64,000 nucleotides of DNA from JAEVLT01 sp050496765. GTDB taxonomy: Bacteria; Bacillota; Bacilli; Bacillales; Cytobacillaceae. The DNA lies in contig NZ_JBNWEO010000013.1 in the NCBI RefSeq assembly GCF_050496765.1, forward strand, positions 496,001 through 560,000, given 5' to 3'. The translations under genes were made by a program, and so were the position numbers. This document shows positions 50,264 to 58,521 of the stretch, piece after piece; positions within the stretch are counted from its first letter, which is position 1, and each line of letters starts with the position of its first letter. A model generated the notes under the pieces. The model did no database searches and was not told where the DNA came from. It saw only the letters and a list, made by a program, of their open reading frames with translations.

Positions 50264-50839
50264 TTAGATTATTCGCTTTGGTGCGGCATTGATGACAAGA
50301 ATAACGGTGATGGTGCTGAGTATATAGCTTGGGAGCATGTATGTACCATTGTAGATGAGCGAATACAAGGCGACGGGCTGACCTTTTGGCGCATAGGAGC
50401 CAAAAAAGGAAATGCCTGAAATAAAATGCATGACAAAGCGAACAAAACTTCCCCAAAACGCGCCAATCGCTGCGTACATCATCCATTTTCCTTTTTGCTG
50501 TTTGTTTACTCCAGCTTTCACTTTTGAAGCAAACATGCCCGCAAGTCCGACTCCCGTAAATGCAAGAAAATAATCAATAAAACCTTGCAAAATCGTATAA
50601 ATTTGTGAAAACCCTAAAATAAATTGCAAGAGTCCGAGTAAAAATCCCGTTAAAACACCGCCTTTTATTCCCCATCGATACGCCATCAGAAAAATTGGCA
50701 CCATAGCGATCGATACGGATCCCCCCTGCGGCCAAATCCTTGAAAAAACAAATGCGCTTACCAAGTCAAGGATGTACGCTAACGCAGCAAATACTGCAAC
50801 CTCGACCAAAAATAATGTATTGCTTTTTACCTGAACCAT
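50264..50839 (-). CDS. thiT: Thiamine ECF transporter S component ThiT
   Basis: This 191-aa membrane protein has six helices. ALAYILDLVSAFVFSRIWPQ, GGSVSIAMVPIFLMAYRWG and the conserved region WGSFVRFVMHFISGISFFGS are diagnostic of ThiT (YuaJ). It binds thiamine and works with the shared ECF ATPase module, which is not in this window. Start at the ATG at 50839 after AAAGGGGG. A TPP riboswitch and its terminator lie about 330 and 280 bp upstream, with a repeat element between. Confidence 0.93.
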   Translation of the reverse strand: MVQVKSNTLFLVEVAVFAALAYILDLVSAFVFSRIWPQGGSVSIAMVPIFLMAYRWGIKGGVLTGFLLGLLQFILGFSQIYTILQGFIDYFLAFTGVGLAGMFASKVKAGVNKQQKGKWMMYAAIGAFWGSFVRFVMHFISGISFFGSYAPKGQPVALYSLIYNGTYMLPSYILSTITVILVINAAPKRII

Positions 50840-50951
50840 TTTTCTTTTCCCCCTTTTATTTTCGGGAGCTGAAGCAACGGCAAAAAAATTCAAAAAGCTG
50901 TGTTCGTTTAACAGATCCTAAAGAAAGCGAGCCATTGGCGGTTCATGAGGT

Positions 50952-51118
50952 GTAGTTGCCCGTCGTCACGCTCAAAACGGCACGTCCTGTGCCTTTCGCC
51001 TGACTAGGGCATCCCTGCCCGTCGTCACGCTCAAAACGGCACGTCCTGTGCCTTCGCCTGACTAGGGCATCCTGCCCGTCGTGCGTTCAGAATTTATGGA
51101 TATAAATTTCTGGTTAGC
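50952..51118. repeat. Diverged module C copy between riboswitch and thiT
   Basis: A segment of about 59 bp (GCCCGTCGTCACGCTC through GACTAGGGCATCC) is tandemly duplicated. It is followed by the module C terminus: GTTCAGAATTTAT, then a palindrome around GGA, then GGTTAGC. The 5' part of module C is absent or unrecognisable. The element lies within the transcribed leader of thiT. Confidence 0.75.
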
Positions 51119-51154
51119 AAAAAACAATGCAGGCGCCAAAATGCCTGCATTGCT
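51115..51154 (-). terminator. Riboswitch-controlled terminator for thiT
   Basis: On the minus strand, GCAATGCAGGC and GCCTGCATTG form a stem followed by TTTTTTG. It starts about 13 nt after the TPP aptamer and is the expected expression platform. Confidence 0.8.
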
Positions 51155-51166
51155 TTTTCAAGCAAA

Positions 51167-51258
51167 CCACATTCCTGCGCTGGCGTTACCTAACAGGTTC
51201 AAAGGGTCAGAACACAACTGTTCACTCTCAGCCGCTTTGCCGCAGCTCCCCTTGTGGA
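51167..51258 (-). ncRNA. TPP riboswitch (THI element)
   Basis: Minus-strand order: CCACAAGGGGAGC, CGGCTGAGAGTGAACAG, GACCCTTTGAACCTG, then GTTAGGTAACGCCAGCGCAGG and AATGTGG. This contains the conserved CUGAGA and ACCUGAUCUGG-like pyrophosphate- and pyrimidine-sensing cores, closed by P1 (CCACA/TGTGG). It should turn off thiT when thiamine pyrophosphate is abundant. Confidence 0.95.
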
Positions 51259-51585
51259 ACGATTCTTTCTTTTTCCAATTCGACTATACTACTTTTTCCA
51301 TTCAGATACAATGACAAGCACAAAAAAGCAGAGGTCTTAACAGCTTACTAACGACCCATAAGGATTGGATATGTGCTCGTAGAAATTCCTTGCGGGTCTC
51401 CTATTTTGAGCAGCATAGAGGCATACAATTTCTTTCTCGTCATTACTGAATCTTCTTTACTCAACGTGCAACAGGATGAAAATTTTTCCACATATGATTT
51501 TTGGGATAGGAAAAAGGATTTTTTGTATAATGAGCGAATTATTTGTTTAAGCAAGGTTTGTAACTGCTATAGGGGGAACCATAAA

Positions 51586-52737
51586 ATGCAAACGAGTACA
51601 AAAATACATATGGTGCGATTTTTGGAGGAACAAAAATCAATGCTGCTTTCAGATTGGAGCGGAGCCAATATTCTATCAAATGACGATCCTTTTAGAGAAA
51701 AAGTTCCGGAGAATGCTGTTGCTTTTTTCAATTTGCTTCTCCATACACTTGAATCAGATGAGCAAGATTATACCGAGCTGATTAGGGAGCTGGCGCTAAA
51801 AATAGCCGAGGAACGAGTAAAAGCCAATATCAACATTGGAGAATTTGTCTACAATGTCAACATTGGCCGAACAACCTTTTTCAGGTATTTAAGCAATGCT
51901 GAGCTGGCATGGGAAGAAGTTCAGGAATCGATCAATCTGATCAACTCCTTTTTCGATCAATTTCTTTATCACGCTGTTTCCCATTATGCGGAAGCGAAGG
52001 ACAAAATAATTGAAGAGAAAACACAGTTTATTGATTCGACCCATCAGGATCGTCTCACTCTATTGGGGCAAATGACCTCCAGCTTTATCCATGAGTTTCG
52101 CAACCCGCTTACATCGATCCAGGGGTTTATCCAACTTCTGAAGGCCGATTACCCGAATATGCGGTATTTGGACATCATTTCCGGTGAATTGGAGCAATTA
52201 AATTTTCGAATTTCGCAATTTTTGCTCCTTTCAAAAAAAGAACTGATTGGCAAGGAGAAAGTCGTTTTTGAATTGAACCAATTGATTGAAGAAGTGTTGA
52301 ATTTCCTTTATCCTAGCATTTTGGATGGCAAGGTGAAAGTTGTTAAAGAATTATCCGAAGACATTTCGCTGCAAGGCTATGCGGACGAAATCCGCCAAGT
52401 ATTTATTAACATCATTTTCAATGCAATTGATGTACTCGGGCACCATCGCAAAGAAAACCCGACGATTGAAATACACAGCTACATGGAGGATCACTCCTTC
52501 ATCACCATCGATGTCACCAATAATGGGCCGATGATCCCGCAAGAATTACAAAACACGATCTTTGAACCTTTTTTTACAACGAAAAAACTTGGAACAGGGC
52601 TTGGTTTGTTTGTTTGCAAAGAAATTATCGAAAAGCACAAAGGCAGTTTGTCTTGCCGATCCAATCCGGCGAAAACCACCTTTTCGATTAAACTCCCAAT
52701 TGCTGGCCCAAAAGCAGAAAATGAACGCCATACATAA
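51586..52737 (+). CDS. Sporulation-type sensor histidine kinase
   Basis: This 383-aa soluble kinase has an N-terminal sensor domain of about 150 aa (helical; FREKVPENAVAFFNLLLHTL), like the HisK_N family of Bacillus. It is followed by the dimerisation region with phospho-acceptor HEFRNPLTSIQGF (His near residue 167) and an ATPase with N-box FINIIFNAIDVL, G1 VTNNG and G2 GTGLGLFVCKEI. No membrane helix, no adjacent response regulator. Such orphans typically feed the Spo0F phosphorelay; that is inference. ATG at 51586 after AGGGGG. Confidence 0.85.
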   Translation: MQTSTKIHMVRFLEEQKSMLLSDWSGANILSNDDPFREKVPENAVAFFNLLLHTLESDEQDYTELIRELALKIAEERVKANINIGEFVYNVNIGRTTFFRYLSNAELAWEEVQESINLINSFFDQFLYHAVSHYAEAKDKIIEEKTQFIDSTHQDRLTLLGQMTSSFIHEFRNPLTSIQGFIQLLKADYPNMRYLDIISGELEQLNFRISQFLLLSKKELIGKEKVVFELNQLIEEVLNFLYPSILDGKVKVVKELSEDISLQGYADEIRQVFINIIFNAIDVLGHHRKENPTIEIHSYMEDHSFITIDVTNNGPMIPQELQNTIFEPFFTTKKLGTGLGLFVCKEIIEKHKGSLSCRSNPAKTTFSIKLPIAGPKAENERHT

Positions 52738-52865
52738 TAAAAAGCTATTTTTTTACCCGGCCTTAAAGGAAACGGGTTTTTCTTTTTTTCTATTGACAAC
52801 CATCTTCGCCGGCGCATTTTCCATATATTGAAACAGAACGATTCAACAATTGGGAGTGTAAAAGG

Positions 52866-53420
52866 ATGTTTACTTTAAAAGTGGATCAGGAAATTGAACT
52901 AAAACTATTTCAGCTTCAGGATTCCCTAAAACTATACCAGCTTGTCAATGAAAATCGCGAGCATTTGCGCAAATGGCTGCCATGGGTGGATACAATGGAT
53001 TCCCCTTTTCAATACGAAGCGGTCATTCCCATCTGGCTGCGCCAATTTGCAGAAAATAACGGATTTAATGCAGGCATTCTTTATAATGGCGAACTGGTTG
53101 GCTCAATTGGCCTGCATCAAATCGATTGGCATAATTTGCAAACGAGCATTGGCTATTACCTTGCCAAACAGGCAGAAGGCCATGGAATTATGACAAGATC
53201 CGTTCAAGCCCTGCTGAACTACGCCTTTCATGATTTAGGATTAAACCGCGTTGAAATTCGCTGCGGTGAGAAAAACAAAAGGAGCCGGGCAATCCCCGAA
53301 AGGCTCGGGTTTGGCAAAGAAGGAAAAATCCGTGACGGTGAGCAATTAGCAAGCGGGTTTCATGATATCATGATCTACAGCATGCTGGCGCGGGAATGGA
53401 ATCGCATTTCACCAGCATAG
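52866..53420 (+). CDS. RimJ/RimL-type GNAT acetyltransferase
   Basis: This 184-aa acetyltransferase has ELVGSIGLHQIDWHNLQTSI and acetyl-CoA-binding YYLAKQAEGHGIMTRSVQAL, ending with NRVEIRCGEKNKRSRAIPER, the usual RimL/YdaF pattern. Substrate unknown (ribosomal protein N-termini or polyamine-like amines are typical). GGGAGTG lies 7 nt before the ATG. It stands alone between the kinase and the CNNM gene. Confidence 0.88.
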   Translation: MFTLKVDQEIELKLFQLQDSLKLYQLVNENREHLRKWLPWVDTMDSPFQYEAVIPIWLRQFAENNGFNAGILYNGELVGSIGLHQIDWHNLQTSIGYYLAKQAEGHGIMTRSVQALLNYAFHDLGLNRVEIRCGEKNKRSRAIPERLGFGKEGKIRDGEQLASGFHDIMIYSMLAREWNRISPA

Positions 53421-53592
53421 CTTTTGATTTTTCAAAAAAAGAACGCTACAATAAAAGTAGCCAATCGCGCAGTTTTTCATACAGACGATTTGAATGGTAT
53501 CTCCGCTGCCGTGCCGGCAGCTTTTGTTTTATACATAGAAAAGGTTTCAAACAGAAACAGAAGTAAAAAATATAGATAAGTTATTTGTTCGT

Positions 53593-53623
53593 GGAGGTGA
53601 CAGCCTTACCGAATGTAAGGTGG
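53593..53623 (+). promoter_or_regulatory. Leader hairpin covering the ribosome-binding site of the first CNNM gene
   Basis: GGAGGTG is followed by a hairpin CCTTAC-CGAAT-GTAAGG whose 3' arm contains the Shine-Dalgarno AAGG, three bases before GTGG and the ATG at 53627. A related arrangement precedes the second CNNM gene. Confidence 0.4.
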
Positions 53624-53626
53624 AAA

Positions 53627-54934
53627 ATGGTTCTACTAAACGTATTCATCATTGCAGCATTAATCGCCTTTACTGCTTTTTTCGTTTCTTCCGAATTTGC
53701 AATGATCAAGGTTCGGACAACAAGAATCGATCAGCTGCTTGGGGAGGGGAATAAAAAAGCGGAAGCAGCCAAAAAGGTATTAACCAACTTAGATGGGTAT
53801 TTATCTGCGACTCAAGTTGGGATCACCATTACTTCGTTGATTCTCGGTTGGCTCGGGGAACCAACGATTCGTAAAATATTGGAACCGCTGTTTACGAAAA
53901 TTCCCTTACCGTTTTCGTTCAAACAGGTAATTTCCTTCATTATCGCATTTTTAATCATCACTTTTTTCAATGTCGTCATTGGGGAATTGGCGCCGAAAAC
54001 TTTTGCCATTCAAAAAGCCGAGAAAATCATTTTGCGATTTGCTCCAGCTCTAATTTGGTTCCATCGAATCATGTATCCGTTTATCTGGGCACTGAATCGT
54101 TCGGCACGATTTGTGACCGGTCTATTCGGTTTAAAACCGGTAACAGAGCAAGAAATCGTTCTCTCCGAAGAAGAACTGCGGATGATTTTATCGGAAAGCT
54201 ATAAAAGCGGAGAAATTAATCAGTCGGAATATCGCTACGTAAACCGAATTTTTGAATTTGACAATCGAATCGCCAAAGAAATCATGGTGCCAAGAACAGA
54301 AATCGTCACCTTATCAAAAGATTCCACCTTAAAGGAAATTTTTGAAACGATCAAGCAGGAAGGCTACACTCGCTATCCGGTTATTGACGGCGATAAAGAC
54401 AATATTTTGGGAATTGTCAATATTAAAGAAGTATTAACCGACTGCATTGACCAGAAATGTTCGGAACAGAGTCCCCTGCTTCCGTATTTAAATCCAGCGA
54501 TCTTTGTGATCGAAACAATTCCGATTCATGAGTTGCTTTTAAAGCTGCAAAAAAGCCGCTCCCATATGGCTGTTCTTTCAGATGAGTACGGCGGAACAGC
54601 CGGCATTGTCACTGTTGAAGATATTATTGAAGAAATCGTCGGTGAGATTCGCGATGAATTTGACGACGATGAACTCCCGCTCATTCAGAAAAAAGATGAT
54701 GGCTTTTATATTCTGGATGGAAAAGTCCTCATTGAAGAAGTAAACGACTTGTTGGGCATCGCATTGGAAGAAGACGAAGTCGATACAATTGGCGGCTGGT
54801 TTTTAACGCAAAAATTCGATATTCAAAAAGGCGATACCATCGAAAAAGATGGCTACCTTTTCAAAATCCTCGAAAACGAAGGCCACCATATTCTCTATAT
54901 TGAAGTAAAGCAAGCACAACCGTCCCCGGAATAA
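53627..54934 (+). CDS. CNNM/CorC (MpfA-like) transporter 1
   Basis: This 435-aa protein has a DUF21 membrane domain at about residues 1-190 (four helices; FTAFFVSSEFAMIKVRTTRI), two CBS domains at about 205-330 (MVPRTEIVTLSKDSTLKEIF; TRYPVIDGDKDNILGIVN) and a C-terminal CorC_HlyC domain. It resembles B. subtilis YhdP/MpfA, linked to magnesium efflux. The ATG at 53627 aligns with the start of the paralogue downstream; the frame runs 14 codons further up through the hairpin leader. Confidence 0.88.
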   Translation: MVLLNVFIIAALIAFTAFFVSSEFAMIKVRTTRIDQLLGEGNKKAEAAKKVLTNLDGYLSATQVGITITSLILGWLGEPTIRKILEPLFTKIPLPFSFKQVISFIIAFLIITFFNVVIGELAPKTFAIQKAEKIILRFAPALIWFHRIMYPFIWALNRSARFVTGLFGLKPVTEQEIVLSEEELRMILSESYKSGEINQSEYRYVNRIFEFDNRIAKEIMVPRTEIVTLSKDSTLKEIFETIKQEGYTRYPVIDGDKDNILGIVNIKEVLTDCIDQKCSEQSPLLPYLNPAIFVIETIPIHELLLKLQKSRSHMAVLSDEYGGTAGIVTVEDIIEEIVGEIRDEFDDDELPLIQKKDDGFYILDGKVLIEEVNDLLGIALEEDEVDTIGGWFLTQKFDIQKGDTIEKDGYLFKILENEGHHILYIEVKQAQPSPE

Positions 54935-55022
54935 ATTGGAGACGGTATTTTTATTTTTTCGATTATATCAATCTTTGTTTCTTCATAAACTGTAGCAAAG
55001 TGCATTGTTTTAACTAGAACGT

Positions 55023-55051
55023 TTGACTGTACGGTTTTTATTTTTTATAAT
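55023..55051 (+). promoter_or_regulatory. Sigma-A promoter of the MerR-type gene
   Basis: TTGACT, a 17-bp spacer and TATAAT, 28 bp before the ATG. It is one of the strongest consensus promoters in the window. The spacing is not the stretched 19-20 bp usual at MerR-activated promoters. Confidence 0.8.
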
Positions 55052-55078
55052 AAAAGTAGTAAAGAAAATCGAGGTGGT

Positions 55079-55500
55079 ATGATGGGGCCGTCTATCGTAT
55101 CGGTGAACTAGCGGAGAAAGCAATGGTTTCAAAAAGAACCATTGATTATTACACGTCAATTGGATTGTTACAAGCTGATCGTTCAAGTTCTAATTACCGA
55201 ATTTATTCAGATGATGCACTCAACGACTTAAAATATATTGAAGAATGCAAAAGACTGCATTATCCATTAGACGAGATTAAAAGAAAACTAGAAATGAAAA
55301 AAGCGAAGAAAATGCGTGATTCAGAAGTGGAAGAACAAATTCAAACCGTTGCCCAGCAAATGAAGCAATTAAGCAGTGAGCTTTCCATACTTATGCCCTT
55401 AATGGAAACGTTAACGGCACAGCAGAAAGAGAAACTTGCTGCCAAGCTCTCTTTGCAAGGTGCAGCATTAATGGAATCCCTTTTGAATTTAACAAGTTGA
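55079..55500 (+). pseudogene. MerR family regulator, apparently frameshifted at its start
   Basis: The body is a MerR-type protein: VYRIGELAEKAMVSKRTIDY is the winged helix, followed by YRIYSDDALNDLKYIEECKR and a coiled coil. GAGGTGGT and two ATGs (55079, 55082) lie correctly upstream, but they read ATG-GGG-CCG and stop at AACTAG. One extra G in the G4 run at 55084-55087 would give MMGAVYRIGELAEKAM in frame. Starting at the internal ATG (55123) would delete the first DNA-binding helix. No metal-binding cysteines of the CueR type are seen. It lies between two CNNM genes. Confidence 0.78.
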
Positions 55501-55513
55501 CTCGCTACACACT

Positions 55514-55551
55514 GGGAGGTGGACTCCTTACTCGTACATGCGGGTTAAGGA
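55514..55551 (+). promoter_or_regulatory. Leader hairpin of the second CNNM gene
   Basis: GGGAGGTGG is followed by TCCTTA, a 15-base loop and TAAGGA. The 3' arm contains the AAGG ribosome-binding core 7 nt before the TTG start at 55558. The layout parallels the leader at 53593. Confidence 0.4.
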
Positions 55552-55557
55552 AACTAT

Positions 55558-56910
55558 TTGGACATATTTAACTTGGTGATTATCGCCATTTTAATTGCTT
55601 TAACAGCGTTCTTTGTCGCATCCGAATTTGCGATTATAAGAGTGAGAGGTTCAAGGATTGATCAATTAATTGAAGAAGGCAGCACAAAGGCTATTTCGGT
55701 AAAAAGGGTCATTTCAAATTTAGATGAATACTTGTCAGCGTGCCAGCTGGGGATTACGATTACGGCACTTGGTCTCGGGTGGCTTGGCGAATCAACGATT
55801 GAGCGTTTGCTGGAACCGCTGTTTGAGAGCTTGCATATTCCTGCAAGCATTGCCCAAGTGCTCTCAATTGAAATTGCTTTTGCCCTGATCACCTTTGTCC
55901 ATGTGGTAGTTGGTGAGTTAGCCCCAAAAACGCTGGCCATTCAAAAGGCAGAAATGATTGCCCTTTTTGTTGCCCGGCCGCTTATCCTTTTTTATAAGAT
56001 CATGTATCCGTTCATCTGGGCGCTTAATGGGTCTGCCCGAGTTACGACAAGTATCTTCGGCCTAAAACCCGTTTCTGAAAACGAAATCGCCCACTCAGAG
56101 GAAGAACTTCGCATCATTTTGTCTGAAAGCTATAAAAGTGGTGAAATCAACCAATCTGAGTTTAAGTATGTAAACAAAATCTTTGAATTTGATAACCGGA
56201 TTGCTAAAGAAATTATGGTTCCAAGAACGGAAATGATCTCGTTATCAAAAGAAAATACATTGGAAACCTTCCTTGAAGTCCTGCAGGAAGAAAAATTCAC
56301 ACGCTATCCGATTATTGATGGGGATAAGGACCATATTATCGGACTGATCAACAGTAAAGAAGTCATGACAGACGTTCTCCAAAAGAACGCATCTTCTTCG
56401 CAAACGTTGGAAAACTATATACGGCCAATTATCAGAGTAATTGAAACGATCCCAATTCATGATTTGCTTGTAAAAATGCAAAAAGACCGCGTTCATATGG
56501 CTGTCTTAATGGACGAATATGGTGGAACCTCGGGATTGGTTACCGTTGAAGATATTCTTGAAGAGATTGTCGGGGAAATCCGTGATGAATTTGATATGGA
56601 TGAAGTGCCGATGGTTCGAAAAGTTACGGAAAACCACTATATTATCGATGCCAAAGTATTAGTCAGCGAAGTAAATGACTTGCTCGGCCTAACGATTGAT
56701 GATGAAGACATCGACACGATCGGCGGCTGGATTTTAACTGAAAACTATGAAGCCAAAGAAGGCGATGTCGTCCAACATGGTGCCTATACATTTAAAATAA
56801 CGGAAATGGAAGAACACCATATTAAGTATATTGAAGTCATCCAAAAGATCGAAAGTGATGAAACGGTGATGAAACCCATTTCATTAGCGGAATCGGAAGT
56901 ACTGTCGTAA
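55558..56910 (+). CDS. CNNM/CorC (YhdP/YhdT-like) transporter 2
   Basis: This 450-aa paralogue of the upstream gene has the same domain order: DUF21 (MDIFNLVIIAILIALTAFFV), two CBS domains (MVPRTEMISLSKENTLETFL; RYPIIDGDKDHIIGLINSKE) and CorC_HlyC (IIDAKVLVSEVNDLLGLTID). TTG start after TTAAGGAAA. B. subtilis also has two such genes, yhdP and yhdT, flanking the MerR gene yhdQ, so the trio here is a compact version. Probably Mg2+ or divalent cation export. Confidence 0.88.
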   Translation: MDIFNLVIIAILIALTAFFVASEFAIIRVRGSRIDQLIEEGSTKAISVKRVISNLDEYLSACQLGITITALGLGWLGESTIERLLEPLFESLHIPASIAQVLSIEIAFALITFVHVVVGELAPKTLAIQKAEMIALFVARPLILFYKIMYPFIWALNGSARVTTSIFGLKPVSENEIAHSEEELRIILSESYKSGEINQSEFKYVNKIFEFDNRIAKEIMVPRTEMISLSKENTLETFLEVLQEEKFTRYPIIDGDKDHIIGLINSKEVMTDVLQKNASSSQTLENYIRPIIRVIETIPIHDLLVKMQKDRVHMAVLMDEYGGTSGLVTVEDILEEIVGEIRDEFDMDEVPMVRKVTENHYIIDAKVLVSEVNDLLGLTIDDEDIDTIGGWILTENYEAKEGDVVQHGAYTFKITEMEEHHIKYIEVIQKIESDETVMKPISLAESEVLS

Positions 56911-56919
56911 TGTAGTAAA

Positions 56920-56957
56920 AGGAACAGTCCATTCAATTTGAATGGACTGTTTTTTTC
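56920..56957 (+). terminator. Terminator of the CNNM cluster
   Basis: The stem AACAGTCCATTCAA / GAATGGACTGTT is followed by seven T residues. Confidence 0.9.
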
Positions 56958-56987
56958 TTGTTAAAACAAACGGTGTTTTAGCTTCAT

Positions 56988-57341
56988 TTATTTTGTTTTT
57001 AACATGATAATTTCTTCTTCTGCTGTGGCGAGTTTGACCAGATGGGAGTCGAGCCTCCTGTGAATGTACTCAATTTCAGTCTTATTTCCCTGTTTTTTCA
57101 TATTGGCGATTTCATTCAACAATTTAGAAATCTCCCCTGCATGAATACTTTCAAGCCGATCCAATGCCTCTTTTATGTCGGATAGATCAATTTGATTGAC
57201 AGCCACACGGTGTTCAATACTATCCACTTTTTCAAGCCTCGCCAATCTATTTTCAATATTTTTTAACGTATCATTAAACGTTTGAATTAAGCTTTTCATA
57301 TCATTTACGCTATCTGACAGCTTTTCAAGCTTTTGTTCCAT
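56988..57341 (-). CDS. Coiled-coil protein of unknown function
   Basis: This 117-aa protein is almost entirely heptad repeats (MEQKLEKLSDSVNDMKSLIQ, then NIENRLARLEKVDSIEHRVA), acidic, with no membrane segment. AAGGGG lies before the ATG. No homologue recognised; similar short coiled-coil proteins occur in many Bacillaceae. It converges with the CNNM operon. Confidence 0.7.
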   Translation of the reverse strand: MEQKLEKLSDSVNDMKSLIQTFNDTLKNIENRLARLEKVDSIEHRVAVNQIDLSDIKEALDRLESIHAGEISKLLNEIANMKKQGNKTEIEYIHRRLDSHLVKLATAEEEIIMLKTK

Positions 57342-57586
57342 AGCAAAAACCCCTTTTTATTATTTCCCTTATTCTAACACTCTTTTCACCATAAATATGT
57401 TACAAAAACAGCAACAAAGCCTACGGACGAAATTTTGAACTTTTTTCAACGATCTGCTGAAAACACCTATAGATGTGTAAATTATCACATGCAAATAACT
57501 GCAAACGTTATACTCTAATGTTAACAGGTCTTTCATCCCTACATCTTCACTGATTCAATAACCATAAGAAAAGGTTGGTGTAAAAA

Positions 57587-57877
57587 ATGTTTATTTCGAT
57601 CGACGAAAATGCTTTTTCATGGTTTGCTAAAGAATTTGAGCTAAATGCGCCTTTTAGCATTCGGATGTATCCGCAATATGCCGGTTTTGGCGAAAAACAT
57701 AAAGGATACAGCCTTGCTTTTTCCTGTGAAACACCAACAAATCCCGAATTCACACAAGAAATAAAAGGAATTACTTTTTATGTAGAAGGAAACGATCTCT
57801 GGTTTTTTAATGATGCTGAAACCTACTTAACACTTGACCCAACAGAGGAATTACATGTCTCATTTATAGAACAGTAA
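57587..57877 (+). CDS. HesB/YneR-like protein
   Basis: This 96-aa protein of the HesB/IscA-like fold (MFISIDENAFSWFAKEFELN, YPQYAGFGEKHKGYSLAFSC, ITFYVEGNDLWFFNDAE) resembles B. subtilis YneR. The conserved cysteines of true A-type Fe-S carriers are missing at the C-terminus; only one Cys is present, so a classical cluster-carrier role is doubtful. AAGGTTGG precedes the ATG. Followed at once by array 3. Confidence 0.78.
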   Translation: MFISIDENAFSWFAKEFELNAPFSIRMYPQYAGFGEKHKGYSLAFSCETPTNPEFTQEIKGITFYVEGNDLWFFNDAETYLTLDPTEELHVSFIEQ

Positions 57878-57896
57878 ACGAATAACCTAAGAAAAA

Positions 57897-57997
57897 CCGG
57901 GCAAAAACCGCCCGGTCCTTTTTAGTTTGGCTGATAAACGGAGTCTGTTGATTTCCACTCCAGGCACTCGCTTTCCGGGGGGCGTTCCGGTGAAGCC
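57897..57997 (+). repeat. Hairpin H and head block B of array 3
   Basis: The hairpin CCGGGC / GCCCGG with T5 (57897-57923) is followed by the same conserved block as in arrays 1 and 2. The hairpin probably terminates the HesB-like gene. Confidence 0.8.
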
Positions 57998-58285
57998 AGT
58001 AGTGACCGGTTTGGCCTGAAAAAATTGGAGAAGCGGGCATTACGGGAGCTAGTAATGACCGGTTTACCCTAAAAAATTGGAGAAGCGGGCATTACGGGAG
58101 CTAGTAATGACCGGTTTGGCCTGAAAAATGGGAGAAGCGGGCATTACGGGAGCTAGTAATGACCGGTTTGGCCTGAAAAATGGGAGAGGCGGGCATTACG
58201 GGAGCTAGTAATGACCGATTAGGCCTGAAAAATTGGAACATTGGGCACTACGGGAGCTAGTAATGACCGGTTTACCCTAAAAAAT
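57998..58285 (+). repeat. Tandem array 3, 52-bp unit, about 5.5 copies
   Basis: Units start at 57998, 58051, 58103, 58155, 58207 and 58259. The first is 53 bp because of one extra A; the others are exactly 52. Most units carry the ATTACGGGAGCT form rather than ATTAGGGAAGCT. The array ends in a partial unit, then a second hairpin H' (58297-58326). Confidence 0.95.
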
Positions 58286-58336
58286 TATAAGAAAAACCGG
58301 GCAAAAGCCGCCGCCCGTCCCTTTTTAGTTTGGCCG

Positions 58337-58480
58337 TATAGAATAAATTCCTTACATGTATACTTTACATGTCACAGATTCATGATTTTGGTCAAAAAGA
58401 TTCGTTTCAGAATATTGGAATCCATGTCTTACTCTTCAGGCAATCGTTAAAAAGGGGCAACATATAAATTCTGATATTAT
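58337..58480 (+). repeat. Module D, copy 2
   Basis: 144 bp matching 23371-23514 from TATAGAATAAATTCC to CATATAAATTCTGATATTA, with scattered substitutions and small indels in the middle. In both cases it follows hairpin H' after an array. Confidence 0.85.
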
Positions 58481-58481
58481 C

Positions 58482-58516
58482 AAAAAGGCTATCTGCCAGT
58501 GTCAGATAGCCTTCTT
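58482..58516 (-). terminator. Terminator of the response regulator gene
   Basis: The stem AAGGCTATCTG / CAGATAGCCTT is followed by a T-rich stretch on the minus strand. Confidence 0.8.
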
Positions 58517-58521
58517 TCATA

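Noticed and set aside
49875..50486. 203-aa version of FeoA
   Set aside because: The extension covers the Fur box, the promoter and the 3' end of thiT; the 74-aa reading has the correct start and family length.
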